From Clostridium transplantifaecale (GTDB lineage: Bacteria > Bacillota > Clostridia > Lachnospirales > Lachnospiraceae): a DNA stretch of 64,000 bases. The notes below the pieces were generated by a model. The model saw only the letters and a program-made list of their open reading frames with translations. It was not told the DNA's origin and made no database searches. Shown one piece after another: positions 18,801-27,778 of the stretch; position 1 is the stretch's first letter; each line of letters opens with the position of its first letter. The position numbers were made by a program, and so were the translations under genes. The stretch spans positions 868,001-932,000 of the forward strand of contig NZ_UYZY01000002.1 in assembly GCF_900626075.1 (NCBI RefSeq), given 5' to 3'.

Positions 18801-20396
18801 ATGGATCATACAAGAATTTATCTGAACGGACACATTCTTACCGTAGACAAGAATGACAGCGTGGCCGAAGCACTGGTAACACAGGGAAAGCTTATTAAAT
18901 ATGTCGGCACGCGGGAAGACGCTATGAAATATTCGGGTGGTGAGGCAGAAATAATTGATTTAAGAGGAAGAGCTCTGGTTCCCGGATTTATTGATTCTCA
19001 TATTCATCTGGGACAGATTGGAATGGGGCAGGTATCCGCAGACTGCCGGCGGGCCACTTGCATCGCAGATGTTGTGGAGCTGATTCGCAAGCAGGCGCAG
19101 AAGACCCCGAAGCACGAGTGGGTCCGGGGCTGGGGGCTTAACGAAATGAAACTGGTTGAAAAACGAATGCCAACCTGTGAAGAACTGGACCAGGCAACAA
19201 TGGATCATCCGGTCATGATTACGAGAGCTTGTTACCATGTTTCCGTCAATAATACAATGGCGCTTCGTCTTGGCGGCATATCCGACGGCACGCCCTCTCC
19301 AGAGGGGGGACTGATTGAAAAAATTGACGGACACATAACCGGAACGCTTAAAGAGGCTGCACACAATAATCTTTTAAAGGTGGCCATGCCCGGAGAGGAT
19401 ATGCTTGAAGATGCTATGGTATGCGCCTCGGTTAGTCTGATCCGTCAGGGTATCACATCGATCCATGTAGCCGGCTGTTACGGATATCCACAGATGCGGG
19501 CCATGCGGAGAGGAGTGCAGAGTGGCAGGATCAAAAACCGCATCTATGCTGTTTTATTCACCTTTATCGACTGTGAACAGTTTATCGATGATTACATCAA
19601 ATGCGGCATTGTAACCGGATTTGGCGACGAACATTTTCGTATCGGTCCGGTCAAGCTGATGATTGACGGATCCACGAGCGCCCCTACCGCGGCCATGTTT
19701 GAACCTTATGATTCGCGTCCTGGTGATACGGGCATCCTCTGTTATACTCCGGAGCAGGTGGAACGCATGATGGTTAAAGCCAACCGGGCCGGTTATCAGT
19801 GTACCGTCCACGCCGTGGGCGACCGGGCCGTGGATGTGATGGTAACGGCAGTCGAAAAGGCGCTGGAAGATACACCCAGGGTGGATCACCGGCATCGGAT
19901 TGAGCACTGCGGCTTTATCAATGAAAATCTGGTAGGGCGTATTAAAAAATTGGGCATTGTTGTTGTCCCCCAGCCGGCTTTCTTTTATGAATTCGGTGAT
20001 GGTTATGTGGTAAACTACGGTAAACGGATTGATTCAATGTTTCCCTGCCGCACATGGTTCGACAATGGGGTTGTCGCTGCCGGAAGCTCCGATTGCCCAG
20101 TCACCAGTTCTGATCCCCTCTTCGGCATTTTTGAAGCGGTCAACCGTGTGACGATCAGCGGCAGAAAAGTTTCCCAATGTCAGAGGGTTAATATAAAAGA
20201 AGCATTGCGGATGCATACATACAACGGAGCCTACGCCAGCTTTGAGGAGCAGATAAAAGGTTCTCTCGAAGTTGGAAAATTGGCCGATATGGTAGTTCTG
20301 TCCGAGAACCTCTATGAGGTTTCTGCAGAAAATATAAGAAATGTTCGCGTGGAACGTACAATTATTGACGGCGAAGACGCTTTCATTGCCGACTAA
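18801..20396 (+). CDS. YtcJ-like amidohydrolase (Amidohydro_3)
   Basis: A 531-residue metal-dependent hydrolase of the amidohydrolase superfamily. It shows the N-terminal beta-sandwich, FIDSHIHLG (HxH metal ligands), HAVGDRAVD, HRIEHCGF and GSSDCPVTSSDP (metal-binding Asp), then a C-terminal GKLADMVVL. YtcJ-type enzymes act on amides, formamides or cyclic ureides, but substrates vary and cannot be read from sequence. It lies 74 bases after the symporter, with GGAGCG upstream of the ATG, and is probably co-transcribed with it as the intracellular step for the imported compound. Confidence 0.85.
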   Translation: MDHTRIYLNGHILTVDKNDSVAEALVTQGKLIKYVGTREDAMKYSGGEAEIIDLRGRALVPGFIDSHIHLGQIGMGQVSADCRRATCIADVVELIRKQAQKTPKHEWVRGWGLNEMKLVEKRMPTCEELDQATMDHPVMITRACYHVSVNNTMALRLGGISDGTPSPEGGLIEKIDGHITGTLKEAAHNNLLKVAMPGEDMLEDAMVCASVSLIRQGITSIHVAGCYGYPQMRAMRRGVQSGRIKNRIYAVLFTFIDCEQFIDDYIKCGIVTGFGDEHFRIGPVKLMIDGSTSAPTAAMFEPYDSRPGDTGILCYTPEQVERMMVKANRAGYQCTVHAVGDRAVDVMVTAVEKALEDTPRVDHRHRIEHCGFINENLVGRIKKLGIVVVPQPAFFYEFGDGYVVNYGKRIDSMFPCRTWFDNGVVAAGSSDCPVTSSDPLFGIFEAVNRVTISGRKVSQCQRVNIKEALRMHTYNGAYASFEEQIKGSLEVGKLADMVVLSENLYEVSAENIRNVRVERTIIDGEDAFIAD

Positions 20397-20433
20397 AAAA
20401 AGCCTCCATTGGTGCTGTCCAGTGGAGGCTTTT
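20397..20433. terminator. Bidirectional terminator between convergent genes
   Basis: AAAAGCCTCCATTGG pairs with CCAGTGGAGGCTTTT across a six-base loop, with A and T runs on both sides, so it can stop transcription from both the amidohydrolase (plus) and the ATPase (minus). Confidence 0.85.
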
Positions 20434-20470
20434 GGGTAATTTCCATGTCCTTTATATCCGTATATTGTTT

Positions 20471-22360
20471 TTATCCCCGGAAACGGTTAAGACATGCGTA
20501 AACTTCCTGTACGCGGGGCATGCATAATCCCATCGCCGTATAGGAGGAGCTGTTAAATGCCGCCAGCCCCTTTTTCTCATATTCCCTCATAAGAAGGGAC
20601 ACGGTTTCCTGAAGGGTATAACGTGACAGTAGATCGCGTTCCAGGCAGAACCGGACCATCTGAGCCAGAGCCGCTGTCTGCTCGCTGTCGGCCAGCTGCT
20701 CAACAAACCGGAGGTCAACCGGCTCTTTTGCAACCTGGAAGGAATCCTTACCGAAAACTTTGACCTTAATTCTGTCGTCACCTCTACGGCCATCTCTACG
20801 GTCATCCCTACCCTCTCTGCGGATGTCCCCACGATCATCTCTGCCACCTCTCTGGTCTTCGCCGCGGTTAGCTCTGCCGCCCCTTAGTTTTTCACTGCGG
20901 TCGTCTCTGCCATTTCCACAGCTTTCACTAAGGTCTTCACTGTGTCGGGTATCTCTTCGCCCGCAAGAACTTGAGCCGCTGTTCCTGCATATCAGTTTCC
21001 TGTCGGCAGCAGGAAGATTAAATCCGGGCGCTGTGGTTGAGGGAGCTGCTGAGGAGGCACGATATTCATCGCAGGCCTTTCTAACCTGCTCCGTGATATC
21101 GCAGGGGCGGTAAGAATCCATCTGGATTACCGTGTCGGCAATATAGAAGTAGGCACCGGAGCTTCCGGCCACCAGTATGGTAGAAATCCCGGCTTTCTCG
21201 TAGAGTTCCCGGGCCCTCTCGATAAAAGGAGTGATCGGTTCCTTATCACGGCTCACAATCTTCTCCATCAGTTCGTCCCGGAGCATGAAGTTTGTGGCGG
21301 ATGTATCCTCATCGATCAAAAATGCCGCCGCACCGGCTTCGATTCCCTCAATGACGGCCGCCGCCTGTGATGTGCTGCCGCTGGCGTCTTCGGAGGAGAA
21401 GCGGGAGGTATCCCTGCCGTTCGGCAAATCATTGATGAACAGGGAGATATCCACATTATTGATACTCCGTCCGTCCTCCGCGCGCAGTTTGACCGCGGTT
21501 TCGTCCGTTATCACATATTCACGCCCGTCTCCGGCAATATGATTGTATACGCCGCTTTCCAGGGCCTTCAGCAGGGTGGATTTGCCATGATAGCCGCCTC
21601 CGACTATCAGGGTAATTCCTCTGTGGAGCGCCATGCCGCGGATTGGGCCATGGTGCGGCAGGTTAAGGGTGATGCTTAATGAAGCGGGAGACATAAACGG
21701 GACACTGCCTTTCATAGGCCGATCCGAAATACCCGTTTCTCTGGGCAGCACGGAGCCGTCAGCGGCAAATGAGACAAGATTAAGGCGCTTCAGTTCATTC
21801 CGTATAAATTCCTGATCCTCTGCGAGTTCGATCACGCTGCGGACCTGTTTCGGATCTCTGTTCTTATAAATGAAAACATTCCTGACGCAGCCGGGAAGAA
21901 AATCGAACAGTATTTTAATCAGTTCGCCCGAGTTGATAGTCCTGCCAAAGGCCGGAAATCCCACTTCGAAACGCGCTGTGATTCCGCTGTCCGTACACTC
22001 GCATGCCGTGCGCTCCAAAACCTCCTGCCCCGGCCTGCTGGTAGCAATAAGGCCGCTTTTGCCGGAGCCTTTGGCCTTGAAGTTAAAACGGGAGATTTCC
22101 TGGCTGAAACAACGCAGCAGATAATCTTCCAGGGCGGTTTTCTTCCATGGCCTGTCGGTATATTCGGAAGGAAATGCATTTATTTTGCGGGGAACAAACA
22201 CACTGACTTTGGACGGGGAGGCAAACGGATCTCCCTGAACGTGGTCGAACGATAAAATATAGTCTTTAAAATCATAGGAACCCTGAGCAGATTTATAAGC
22301 GGGATAGCTTTTGTGATCAACGGATTCCAGAAGTCTTTTTAAATCCTGGGACTGATTCAT
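20471..22360 (-). CDS. Predicted ABC-class ATPase with an Arg/Gly/Asp-rich segment
   Basis: A 629-residue protein of the predicted ABC-class ATPase group (COG3044/PF09818). The Walker A variant is GGGYHGKSTLLKAL, followed by an ETAVKLRAEDGRSI region, Walker B-like AAAFLIDEDTSATNFM and a downstream VAGSSGAYF. Between the ATPase core and the C-terminal domain (about residues 455-540) there is a low-complexity stretch of RDDR, RGGR and RRDGRR units, similar to RNA-binding RGG regions; this makes the protein longer than most relatives. AAGGAAAA precedes the ATG. The family's function is not established. It is a single gene with no obvious partner. Confidence 0.85.
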   Translation of the reverse strand: MNQSQDLKRLLESVDHKSYPAYKSAQGSYDFKDYILSFDHVQGDPFASPSKVSVFVPRKINAFPSEYTDRPWKKTALEDYLLRCFSQEISRFNFKAKGSGKSGLIATSRPGQEVLERTACECTDSGITARFEVGFPAFGRTINSGELIKILFDFLPGCVRNVFIYKNRDPKQVRSVIELAEDQEFIRNELKRLNLVSFAADGSVLPRETGISDRPMKGSVPFMSPASLSITLNLPHHGPIRGMALHRGITLIVGGGYHGKSTLLKALESGVYNHIAGDGREYVITDETAVKLRAEDGRSINNVDISLFINDLPNGRDTSRFSSEDASGSTSQAAAVIEGIEAGAAAFLIDEDTSATNFMLRDELMEKIVSRDKEPITPFIERARELYEKAGISTILVAGSSGAYFYIADTVIQMDSYRPCDITEQVRKACDEYRASSAAPSTTAPGFNLPAADRKLICRNSGSSSCGRRDTRHSEDLSESCGNGRDDRSEKLRGGRANRGEDQRGGRDDRGDIRREGRDDRRDGRRGDDRIKVKVFGKDSFQVAKEPVDLRFVEQLADSEQTAALAQMVRFCLERDLLSRYTLQETVSLLMREYEKKGLAAFNSSSYTAMGLCMPRVQEVYACLNRFRG

Positions 22361-22466
22361 GGTTTTTTCCTTTTCTGCAGATATATTTGGGTCTGCAATT
22401 GATATTTGATGGTGGTAAACCGGGCGCTCTGTCTTTGAAGGCCAACATTTTTAGCCAACGCGACTG

Positions 22467-22546
22467 AAAGGCAACACGAATAAAGATTAACGTGTATGAA
22501 AGTCAATGTACATAAAAATCAACATACATAAAGGTCAATATTAAGA
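22467..22546. repeat. 16-nt tandem repeats
   Basis: Five contiguous 16-nt units at 22467-22482, 22483-22498, 22499-22514, 22515-22530 and 22531-22546. The approximate consensus is AAAGTCAACGTACATA; units three and four differ at three positions, the outer ones more. They lie upstream of both the ATPase gene (minus) and the MATE gene (plus). No gene is visible in 22361-22847. Confidence 0.75.
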
Positions 22547-22847
22547 GTCCGGCAGAATACGGAAGGAGTATCAAACAACCCGTACCAGAATATTTTAATT
22601 CATCCGTGCCAAAATGGCAAGAGATCCATACGGTTCAAATATCGCTGTCCACTCCGCGTTCGGTGTCCCATTGTATAATGCAGGAAAGAGGAAAAATGCG
22701 GTTTCACATTCAGGACCAGGTAACACAGGAGACGGTTCAGACAGCTGCGGCCTGCCGGGATATTGAATTTCCTTTTTGCCTGTGATATTATTGGCAGAGA
22801 TATAAAAAATGCCCAGGCAATTGCAGAGGGCATGTACGGAGGAAAAA

Positions 22848-24200
22848 ATGGGACATTTTGAAAATGATTTATCTAAGGGAAATGTGGTGAAGCAGCTTAT
22901 CATGTTTGCAATTCCCTTTCTGATATCCAGTATTGTTCAATCGCTTTACAACGTGGCGGACATGCTGATTGTAGGTAATTTCAGCGGTACGGCCAGTATG
23001 TCGGGAGTAAATATAGGAGGTCAGGTGACATTTATCCTGACTAATATCGTGGTAGGGCTCTGTTCGGGCGGAACGGTGCTTGTGGCTCAGTATCTGGGGG
23101 CCAAGAAGAGAGACGATATGCAGGATACGGTAGCGACCCTGATGAGTACGCTGTTAGCTGCGGCCGTTGTCATAACAATTATGATGCTGTTTCTGAAGAA
23201 TCAGGTTCTTCACGCGATCAACACACCCGCTGAATCTTTTGAGGAGGCCAGCCGGTACCTGACCGTGACGGTGACCGGTGTTATATTTATTTTCGGTTAC
23301 AATGTATTGAGTGCGGTTATGAGGGGAATGGGGGACAGTAAAAGACCGTTCTATTTTGTCCTTATTGCCTGTGTAACCAACATATTTCTGGATCTGCTGC
23401 TGGTGGCCGTATTCGGCATGGGAGCGTTTGGAGCCGCCGTGGCGACAGTTATATCACAGGCGGCCAGCATGATATTCTGTATTATCTATATGGTGAGGAA
23501 TGATTTCATTTTTGATTTCAAGCCGTCTTCATTCAAGTTTCATAAAGAAAAGCTTTCACTGATTATTAAAATCGGCCTTCCAGCGGCGATTCAAAACGGA
23601 ATTACCAGTTTCTCCTTCCTGATTATTACAACACTTGTCAATACCATCGGCGGGGTGAATGCTTCGGCGGCCGTAGGTGTGGTGGGAAAGGTCAATGGGT
23701 TTGCCATCATGCCGGCCATTGCAATGGGCAGTTCCATCGCCACAATGTGTGCACAGAACATCGGAGCCGGGCAATGGGAACGAGCCGGAAAAACCTGCAA
23801 GGCCGGCACACTGATAGCGGTAGGGTGCAGCTATATGATTTTTATTCTGGTGCAGCTGTTCCCAAGACAGATTCTGGAATTGTTTGACAGTAATCCGGAC
23901 ATGATACAGAGTGGTATACAGTATTTCAGGACATTTAGCTTTGACTATTTGTTCGTACCCCTTTGCTTTTCGATAAACGGCCTGTTTATTGCATCCGGCC
24001 ATACGACATTCTCACTGATAAACTCCGTAATGTCCGCATTGGCTCTGAGAGTTCCGGCTTCCGTCTTATTCGGCATGGTCTTCGGTATGGGCTTAACCGG
24101 AGTGGGGCTGGGAGCCCCGATCGCTTCTTTTGGGAGTCTGATACTGATTATCTGGTTCTATCTGTCGGGTAAATGGCGGGAGAATGTAGTGAAGCAATGA
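22848..24200 (+). CDS. MATE-family efflux transporter
   Basis: A 450-residue multidrug and toxin extrusion transporter with about 12 membrane helices in two repeats (LIMFAIPFLISSIVQSLYN ... LIIKIGLPAAIQNGI). Such pumps export cationic compounds using a sodium or proton gradient. GGAGG stands 5 bases before the ATG at 22848; an upstream in-frame ATG (22809) lacks a site. It is a single gene followed by a strong terminator. The substrate is unknown. Confidence 0.92.
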   Translation: MGHFENDLSKGNVVKQLIMFAIPFLISSIVQSLYNVADMLIVGNFSGTASMSGVNIGGQVTFILTNIVVGLCSGGTVLVAQYLGAKKRDDMQDTVATLMSTLLAAAVVITIMMLFLKNQVLHAINTPAESFEEASRYLTVTVTGVIFIFGYNVLSAVMRGMGDSKRPFYFVLIACVTNIFLDLLLVAVFGMGAFGAAVATVISQAASMIFCIIYMVRNDFIFDFKPSSFKFHKEKLSLIIKIGLPAAIQNGITSFSFLIITTLVNTIGGVNASAAVGVVGKVNGFAIMPAIAMGSSIATMCAQNIGAGQWERAGKTCKAGTLIAVGCSYMIFILVQLFPRQILELFDSNPDMIQSGIQYFRTFSFDYLFVPLCFSINGLFIASGHTTFSLINSVMSALALRVPASVLFGMVFGMGLTGVGLGAPIASFGSLILIIWFYLSGKWRENVVKQ

Positions 24201-24220
24201 AATTTTCAGACGGTAAAGAC

Positions 24221-24270
24221 AAAAAGAGAAACAGGGATGGAAGAGTGACTTCCGCCTGCTTCTCTTTTTT
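24221..24270 (+). terminator. Terminator of the MATE gene
   Basis: AAAGAGAAACAGG at 24223-24235 pairs with CCTGCTTCTCTTT at 24255-24267, ending in a run of T. Confidence 0.8.
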
Positions 24271-24315
24271 GATGCCGATACGATTATGCAAATGGCATCC
24301 TGTTTTCTGGTGGTT

Positions 24316-25329
24316 TTATGTCAGATGATAGTATTCCATCATTTCAGCGAGAAAGTCAGGCTCACTTTGCAGTTTTGCCAATTCTGCCGTACGGTGATCG
24401 GCAATCATGGCGTTTATTAGATCAAGCATTAACTTTTTACCTTGAAGTTGTCCCTCTTTAAGACCTTCCTTTTGCCCTTCCTCAAACCTCACATCCAGCG
24501 CATCTTCCATATTAAATTCCGTAAACAGCATATTCACCGCCTCCGTTCCATGCTCTTTCAGAAATCCAGTCATAATACCTTCACGTTCGCAATCTGCCAT
24601 GGCCTGAATAATAGCCTCGTCGCGGTTTTTTCCCTCACTTATATAATCCCTTATAGTCTGTATGAAAAAGGAATATTCATAAAGCGGTCTGCACCGCTCC
24701 AGGATCGGATGGCTGGCCGGCAGATTGATATTGATTACCTTTACAATTAATTCTAACATAGGCGGATCGGCTTTTTCAAGATATGCGTCGGAAAGTTTAA
24801 GGATTTTTTCACCGGGGAAATCTTTGCTTCCGTTATAGAATACAAAGAATTCGGGAGTGGGGACCGGAATCTGGCCTGTCCGGTAAAGTGCCCTGGGCTC
24901 AATGAGCTTTTCCATCGTCCGGCCATAATAAATAGCGTCCCGAAGCGGCATATTCGCATTGACTGTGGACTGATGTTCACTGATTACTAATACTTTGTTT
25001 TTCACTGTAAATGCCATGTCATTTTTTCTGGCCATAAAAAGTACTCCGCTGAGAGTGGTAAATGTAATATCTTCCGGACGTACCATATCGGCTCCGTCCA
25101 GGGCAGAATAAAGCCTGGCCGCGTTTTCGGGGTCGCTGAAAAATGCTGTAAATGCGCTGGATTTTACTTCTCTGTTTGTAAGGCGGCTTTCAGTGCCCGT
25201 AGGGTGATTTTCAGGGTTTGTAAGACGATTTCCGGTGTTTGTGCCATGGTTTTCGGGGCCAATAATCTGATTTCCGGAGCTGGTGATGCGTCTATCGAAT
25301 TCAGCGATATGATTTTTAGAATTTGCCAT
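24316..25329 (-). CDS. Rpn family PD-(D/E)XK nuclease/putative transposase
   Basis: A 337-residue protein of the Rpn/YhgA-like group (recombination-promoting nucleases). The nuclease core has the VLVISEHQSTVNANMPLR stretch, whose E-x-Q belongs to the PD-(D/E)XK site, then IPVPTPEFFVFYNG. A charged C-terminus EGQKEGLKEGQLQGK is common in the family. Residues 16-57 carry three degenerate 14-residue repeats (GNQIIGPENHGTNT, GNRLTNPENHPTGT, ESRLTNREVKSSAF). AGGAGGG precedes the ATG. Rpn proteins are often multicopy and mobile; no terminal repeats were seen here. Confidence 0.85.
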   Translation of the reverse strand: MANSKNHIAEFDRRITSSGNQIIGPENHGTNTGNRLTNPENHPTGTESRLTNREVKSSAFTAFFSDPENAARLYSALDGADMVRPEDITFTTLSGVLFMARKNDMAFTVKNKVLVISEHQSTVNANMPLRDAIYYGRTMEKLIEPRALYRTGQIPVPTPEFFVFYNGSKDFPGEKILKLSDAYLEKADPPMLELIVKVININLPASHPILERCRPLYEYSFFIQTIRDYISEGKNRDEAIIQAMADCEREGIMTGFLKEHGTEAVNMLFTEFNMEDALDVRFEEGQKEGLKEGQLQGKKLMLDLINAMIADHRTAELAKLQSEPDFLAEMMEYYHLT

Positions 25330-25542
25330 AGAATCCCTCCTATATGAAGTTGTTTTGAGATTAAGAAATGATTTGCAGAGACTGCAGGAATTTAAGAATG
25401 TTCAGATTTATTCTGATTGGTTGTTTAATAGTAACACAGAGCCGGAAAAATGTCTATTGCCCCGCGGCATTTTCCGTACGGAATATCTGTCTGCCGCTTC
25501 ACATACATTAATAACAATCGACTGTATCAGGGAGTATATTTC

Positions 25543-26151
25543 ATGCTGAATTATCTGTGGGCATTTATGATGCTTGTTGGAATTATCTGGGCGGCTCTGC
25601 ACGGAAACCTGGCTCTCGTGACCACCGGCGCTCTGGATTCGGCCAGGGAGGCTGTGACTCTCTGCATTACCATGCTCGGCGTCATGTCATTCTGGACCGG
25701 AATTCTGGAGGTTGGCAGGCGGGCCGGGCTGATTGAGCAGCTATCAAAGAAAATGACCCCCATTCTGAGGTTTCTCTTTCCGAAGATCCCCAGGGGGCAT
25801 CCTTCCCTGGAATCCATTTCTGCCAATATGATTGCCAACATGCTGGGACTTGGCTGGGCTGCGACGCCGGCCGGCCTTCAGGCAATGGAAGAACTGGAAA
25901 ACCTGGAGGAAGACAGAAGACGGGAAGGGAAAAAATCAGTTCCAAAGGGAGTTGCCAATAATGAAATGTGCACATTCCTGATTATCAATATATCCTCTTT
26001 GCAGCTGATCCCAATCAATATGATTGCATACAGGACTCAATATGGCAGTATCAACCCTACGGCAGTTGTGGGCCCTGCACTGGTGGCTACGACAATCAGC
26101 ACGATTGTAGCGGCAATATTCTGTAAATGGAAAAACAGGAAAGCCGGCTAG
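25543..26151 (+). CDS. spmA: Spore maturation protein A
   Basis: A 202-residue membrane protein with nucleoside-recognition (Gate) motifs: TMLGVMSFWTGILEVGRRAGL and ANMIANMLGLGWAATPAGL. With SpmB it is needed for spore core dehydration in Bacillus and Clostridium. The start at 25543 (MLNYLWAFMMLVG) has GGGAG upstream and fits the family; a longer frame from 25450 has no support. spmB normally follows directly; here it begins 971 bases later, beyond an oppositely oriented gene. Confidence 0.92.
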   Translation: MLNYLWAFMMLVGIIWAALHGNLALVTTGALDSAREAVTLCITMLGVMSFWTGILEVGRRAGLIEQLSKKMTPILRFLFPKIPRGHPSLESISANMIANMLGLGWAATPAGLQAMEELENLEEDRRREGKKSVPKGVANNEMCTFLIINISSLQLIPINMIAYRTQYGSINPTAVVGPALVATTISTIVAAIFCKWKNRKAG

Positions 26152-26423
26152 CGCGCTTAATACATATAGGTTGGTACACTGGCATCAATATTCTGCATCG
26201 GAAACACAGCATACACGAAAAGCGGATGAAATGGGAGGCAGGATGGCAGAGAAGGCTGTGCAATCGAGGAGGCAGGCGGCAGAGGAAGTAGGGCGGTAAA
26301 AAAGCAGGATGGCAGAATAATAGGAAAAGAAGAAAATAAGAAAAATAAAAGCGCCGGATGACAGAAAAACTCCGGCGCTTAAACAATATATTTTCGATAA
26401 CAATGGGGGGACAAACTATAATA
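26152..26423. other. Purine-rich spacer with degenerate repeats and minus-strand terminator
   Basis: GCAGGATGGCAGA occurs twice exactly (26238-26250 and 26304-26316), with a related GGCAGGCGGCAGAGG at 26271-26285. The plus strand from about 26215 to 26350 is strongly purine-rich. AAGCGCCGGA (26349-26358) pairs with TCCGGCGCTT (26371-26380) and, read on the minus strand, is followed by TTTTATTTTTC, making a terminator for the ArsC/Spx-like gene. No gene is seen. Confidence 0.6.
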
Positions 26424-26780
26424 TCACTTCAGCTTCTCTGCCCACTCGGCCTCTTTAAAACCAACCAGTACAAAATCTTCTGCAATAATAAGAGGACGTT
26501 TTACAAGCATTCCGTCTGTGGACAGCAGGTTATACTGTTCTTCCTCACTCATGGCCGGCAGTTTATCCTTCAGTCCCATGCTCTTATAAAGCAGACCACT
26601 GGTATTGAAAAATTTCTTGAGCGGAAGGCCGCTTCTGCTGTGCCACTGCTTCAGTTCATCGGCCGAGGGATTTTTCTCCTTGATATGACGGGCCTCGTAA
26701 GAGATGCTGTGGCTGTCCAGCCATTTTTTTGCCTTCTGACAGGTGGAACAGGGGGGATATTCTAAAAATAATACGCTCAT
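26424..26780 (-). CDS. ArsC/Spx-family thioredoxin-fold protein
   Basis: A 118-residue ArsC-family protein with a CSTC motif (C11 and C14) in YPPCSTCQKAKKWL, then FFNTSGLLYKSM and GMLVKRPLIIAEDFVLVGF. Family members are arsenate reductases, Spx/MgsR-type redox regulators of RNA polymerase, or YffB-like proteins. The CXXC and the RPLII loop fit all three, and no ars genes lie nearby, so a redox role is as likely as arsenate reduction. It sits reversed between spmA and spmB. A 7-base inverted repeat (GTAATCG 26815-26821 / CGATTAC 26832-26838) lies in its upstream region. Confidence 0.8.
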   Translation of the reverse strand: MSVLFLEYPPCSTCQKAKKWLDSHSISYEARHIKEKNPSADELKQWHSRSGLPLKKFFNTSGLLYKSMGLKDKLPAMSEEEQYNLLSTDGMLVKRPLIIAEDFVLVGFKEAEWAEKLK

Positions 26781-27122
26781 GATAGTCTCCTTTCGCGTTT
26801 CCGTAATTTTACCTGTAATCGTTTCGAGTCTCGATTACTTTCAGCACAAATTGTCTCAGGTTTTTTATACTGTTGTTATCATATCATAAAAATCGCGTTC
26901 TGCCAGCCCCCCGGCTCAGGCGTAGATTAACAATTTTATATGCCGGCCGGACCAAAGATCTATTTTATCGGGTTTTCAGTATGTTCAAGCAGCAGGGGCC
27001 TTATTTCACAGTATGGTCACAAATACCATATATAATTATTCCGATAAATGACGGGTAATCAGAATGGAAGGAGTGGTATACGAATAAAATAGTAATGATA
27101 ACGGCTTCGTCAGGAGCGTCCA
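26781..27122. other. Gene-free spacer upstream of spmB
   Basis: It holds the inverted repeat GTAATCG/CGATTAC at 26815-26838, probably an operator for the minus-strand gene, and an AT-rich tract at 26860-26890. Near 27060-27090 an AT-rich stretch could hold the spmB promoter, but no convincing sigma-A or sigma-E pair was identified. Nothing else is seen. Confidence 0.4.
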
Positions 27123-27647
27123 ATGAAATTTATTCTTTATCTATCGGAATATCTGGTTCCGATCATCATTTTTTATATTGCCGGTTTTGCCTTTCTCTCA
27201 AAACGTCCGGTTTTTGATGATTTTATAGAAGGTGCAAAACAGGGAATGAAAACAGTCGCAGACATTCTCCCCACCCTGATAGGACTGATGACGGCCGTGG
27301 GAGTGCTCAGGGCCTCCGGCTTTCTTGATTTTTTGTCCGGCGTTCTGGAAAAACCGGCGGGACTTTTACATATTCCTTCCCAGATCGTTCCGGTCATTCT
27401 GGTCAGGCTCGTTTCCAGTTCGGCGGCCACGGGGCTGCTGCTGGATATTTTTAAGACCTCGGGTCCGGATTCCTTTGTCGGAATGATGGTTTCCATCCTG
27501 GAAAGCTGCACGGAAACCGTCTTTTATACAATGAGCGTTTACTTCATGACGGCGAAGGTAACGAAGACAAGATGGACATTTGCCGGGGCAATGCTGGCCA
27601 CGGCGGCGGGCATCGCAGCCAGTATTTTCCTGGCTTCGATCGGATAA
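27123..27647 (+). CDS. spmB: Spore maturation protein B
   Basis: A 174-residue membrane protein of the nucleoside-recognition (Gate) family, with SEYLVPIIIFYIAGFAFL, GMKTVADILPTLIGLMTAVG, VRLVSSSAATGLLLDIFK and ESCTETVFYTMSVYF. It is the partner of SpmA in spore maturation. AGGAGCG precedes the ATG. It is separated from spmA by 971 bases, so it needs its own promoter. Confidence 0.92.
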   Translation: MKFILYLSEYLVPIIIFYIAGFAFLSKRPVFDDFIEGAKQGMKTVADILPTLIGLMTAVGVLRASGFLDFLSGVLEKPAGLLHIPSQIVPVILVRLVSSSAATGLLLDIFKTSGPDSFVGMMVSILESCTETVFYTMSVYFMTAKVTKTRWTFAGAMLATAAGIAASIFLASIG

Positions 27648-27698
27648 AAACATATGAAAATACTGGAAAAATGCCATTTTTTGTAAGAATTTTGACGG

Positions 27699-27752
27699 TT
27701 GTCTTGACAGGGAGAATATTGTATAATCAGTTAGTACGCGGATGAGTACGCG
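27699..27752 (+). promoter_or_regulatory. Promoter and direct repeats before the fabT-like gene
   Basis: TTGTCT at 27699-27704, 17 bases, TATAAT at 27722-27727. Just downstream AGTACGCG occurs twice (27733-27740 and 27745-27752), 12 bases apart; this may be a protein-binding site. No FabT palindrome is present here. Confidence 0.5.
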
Positions 27753-27778
27753 AAAACTATGAAATGAAAGGGATTGCC

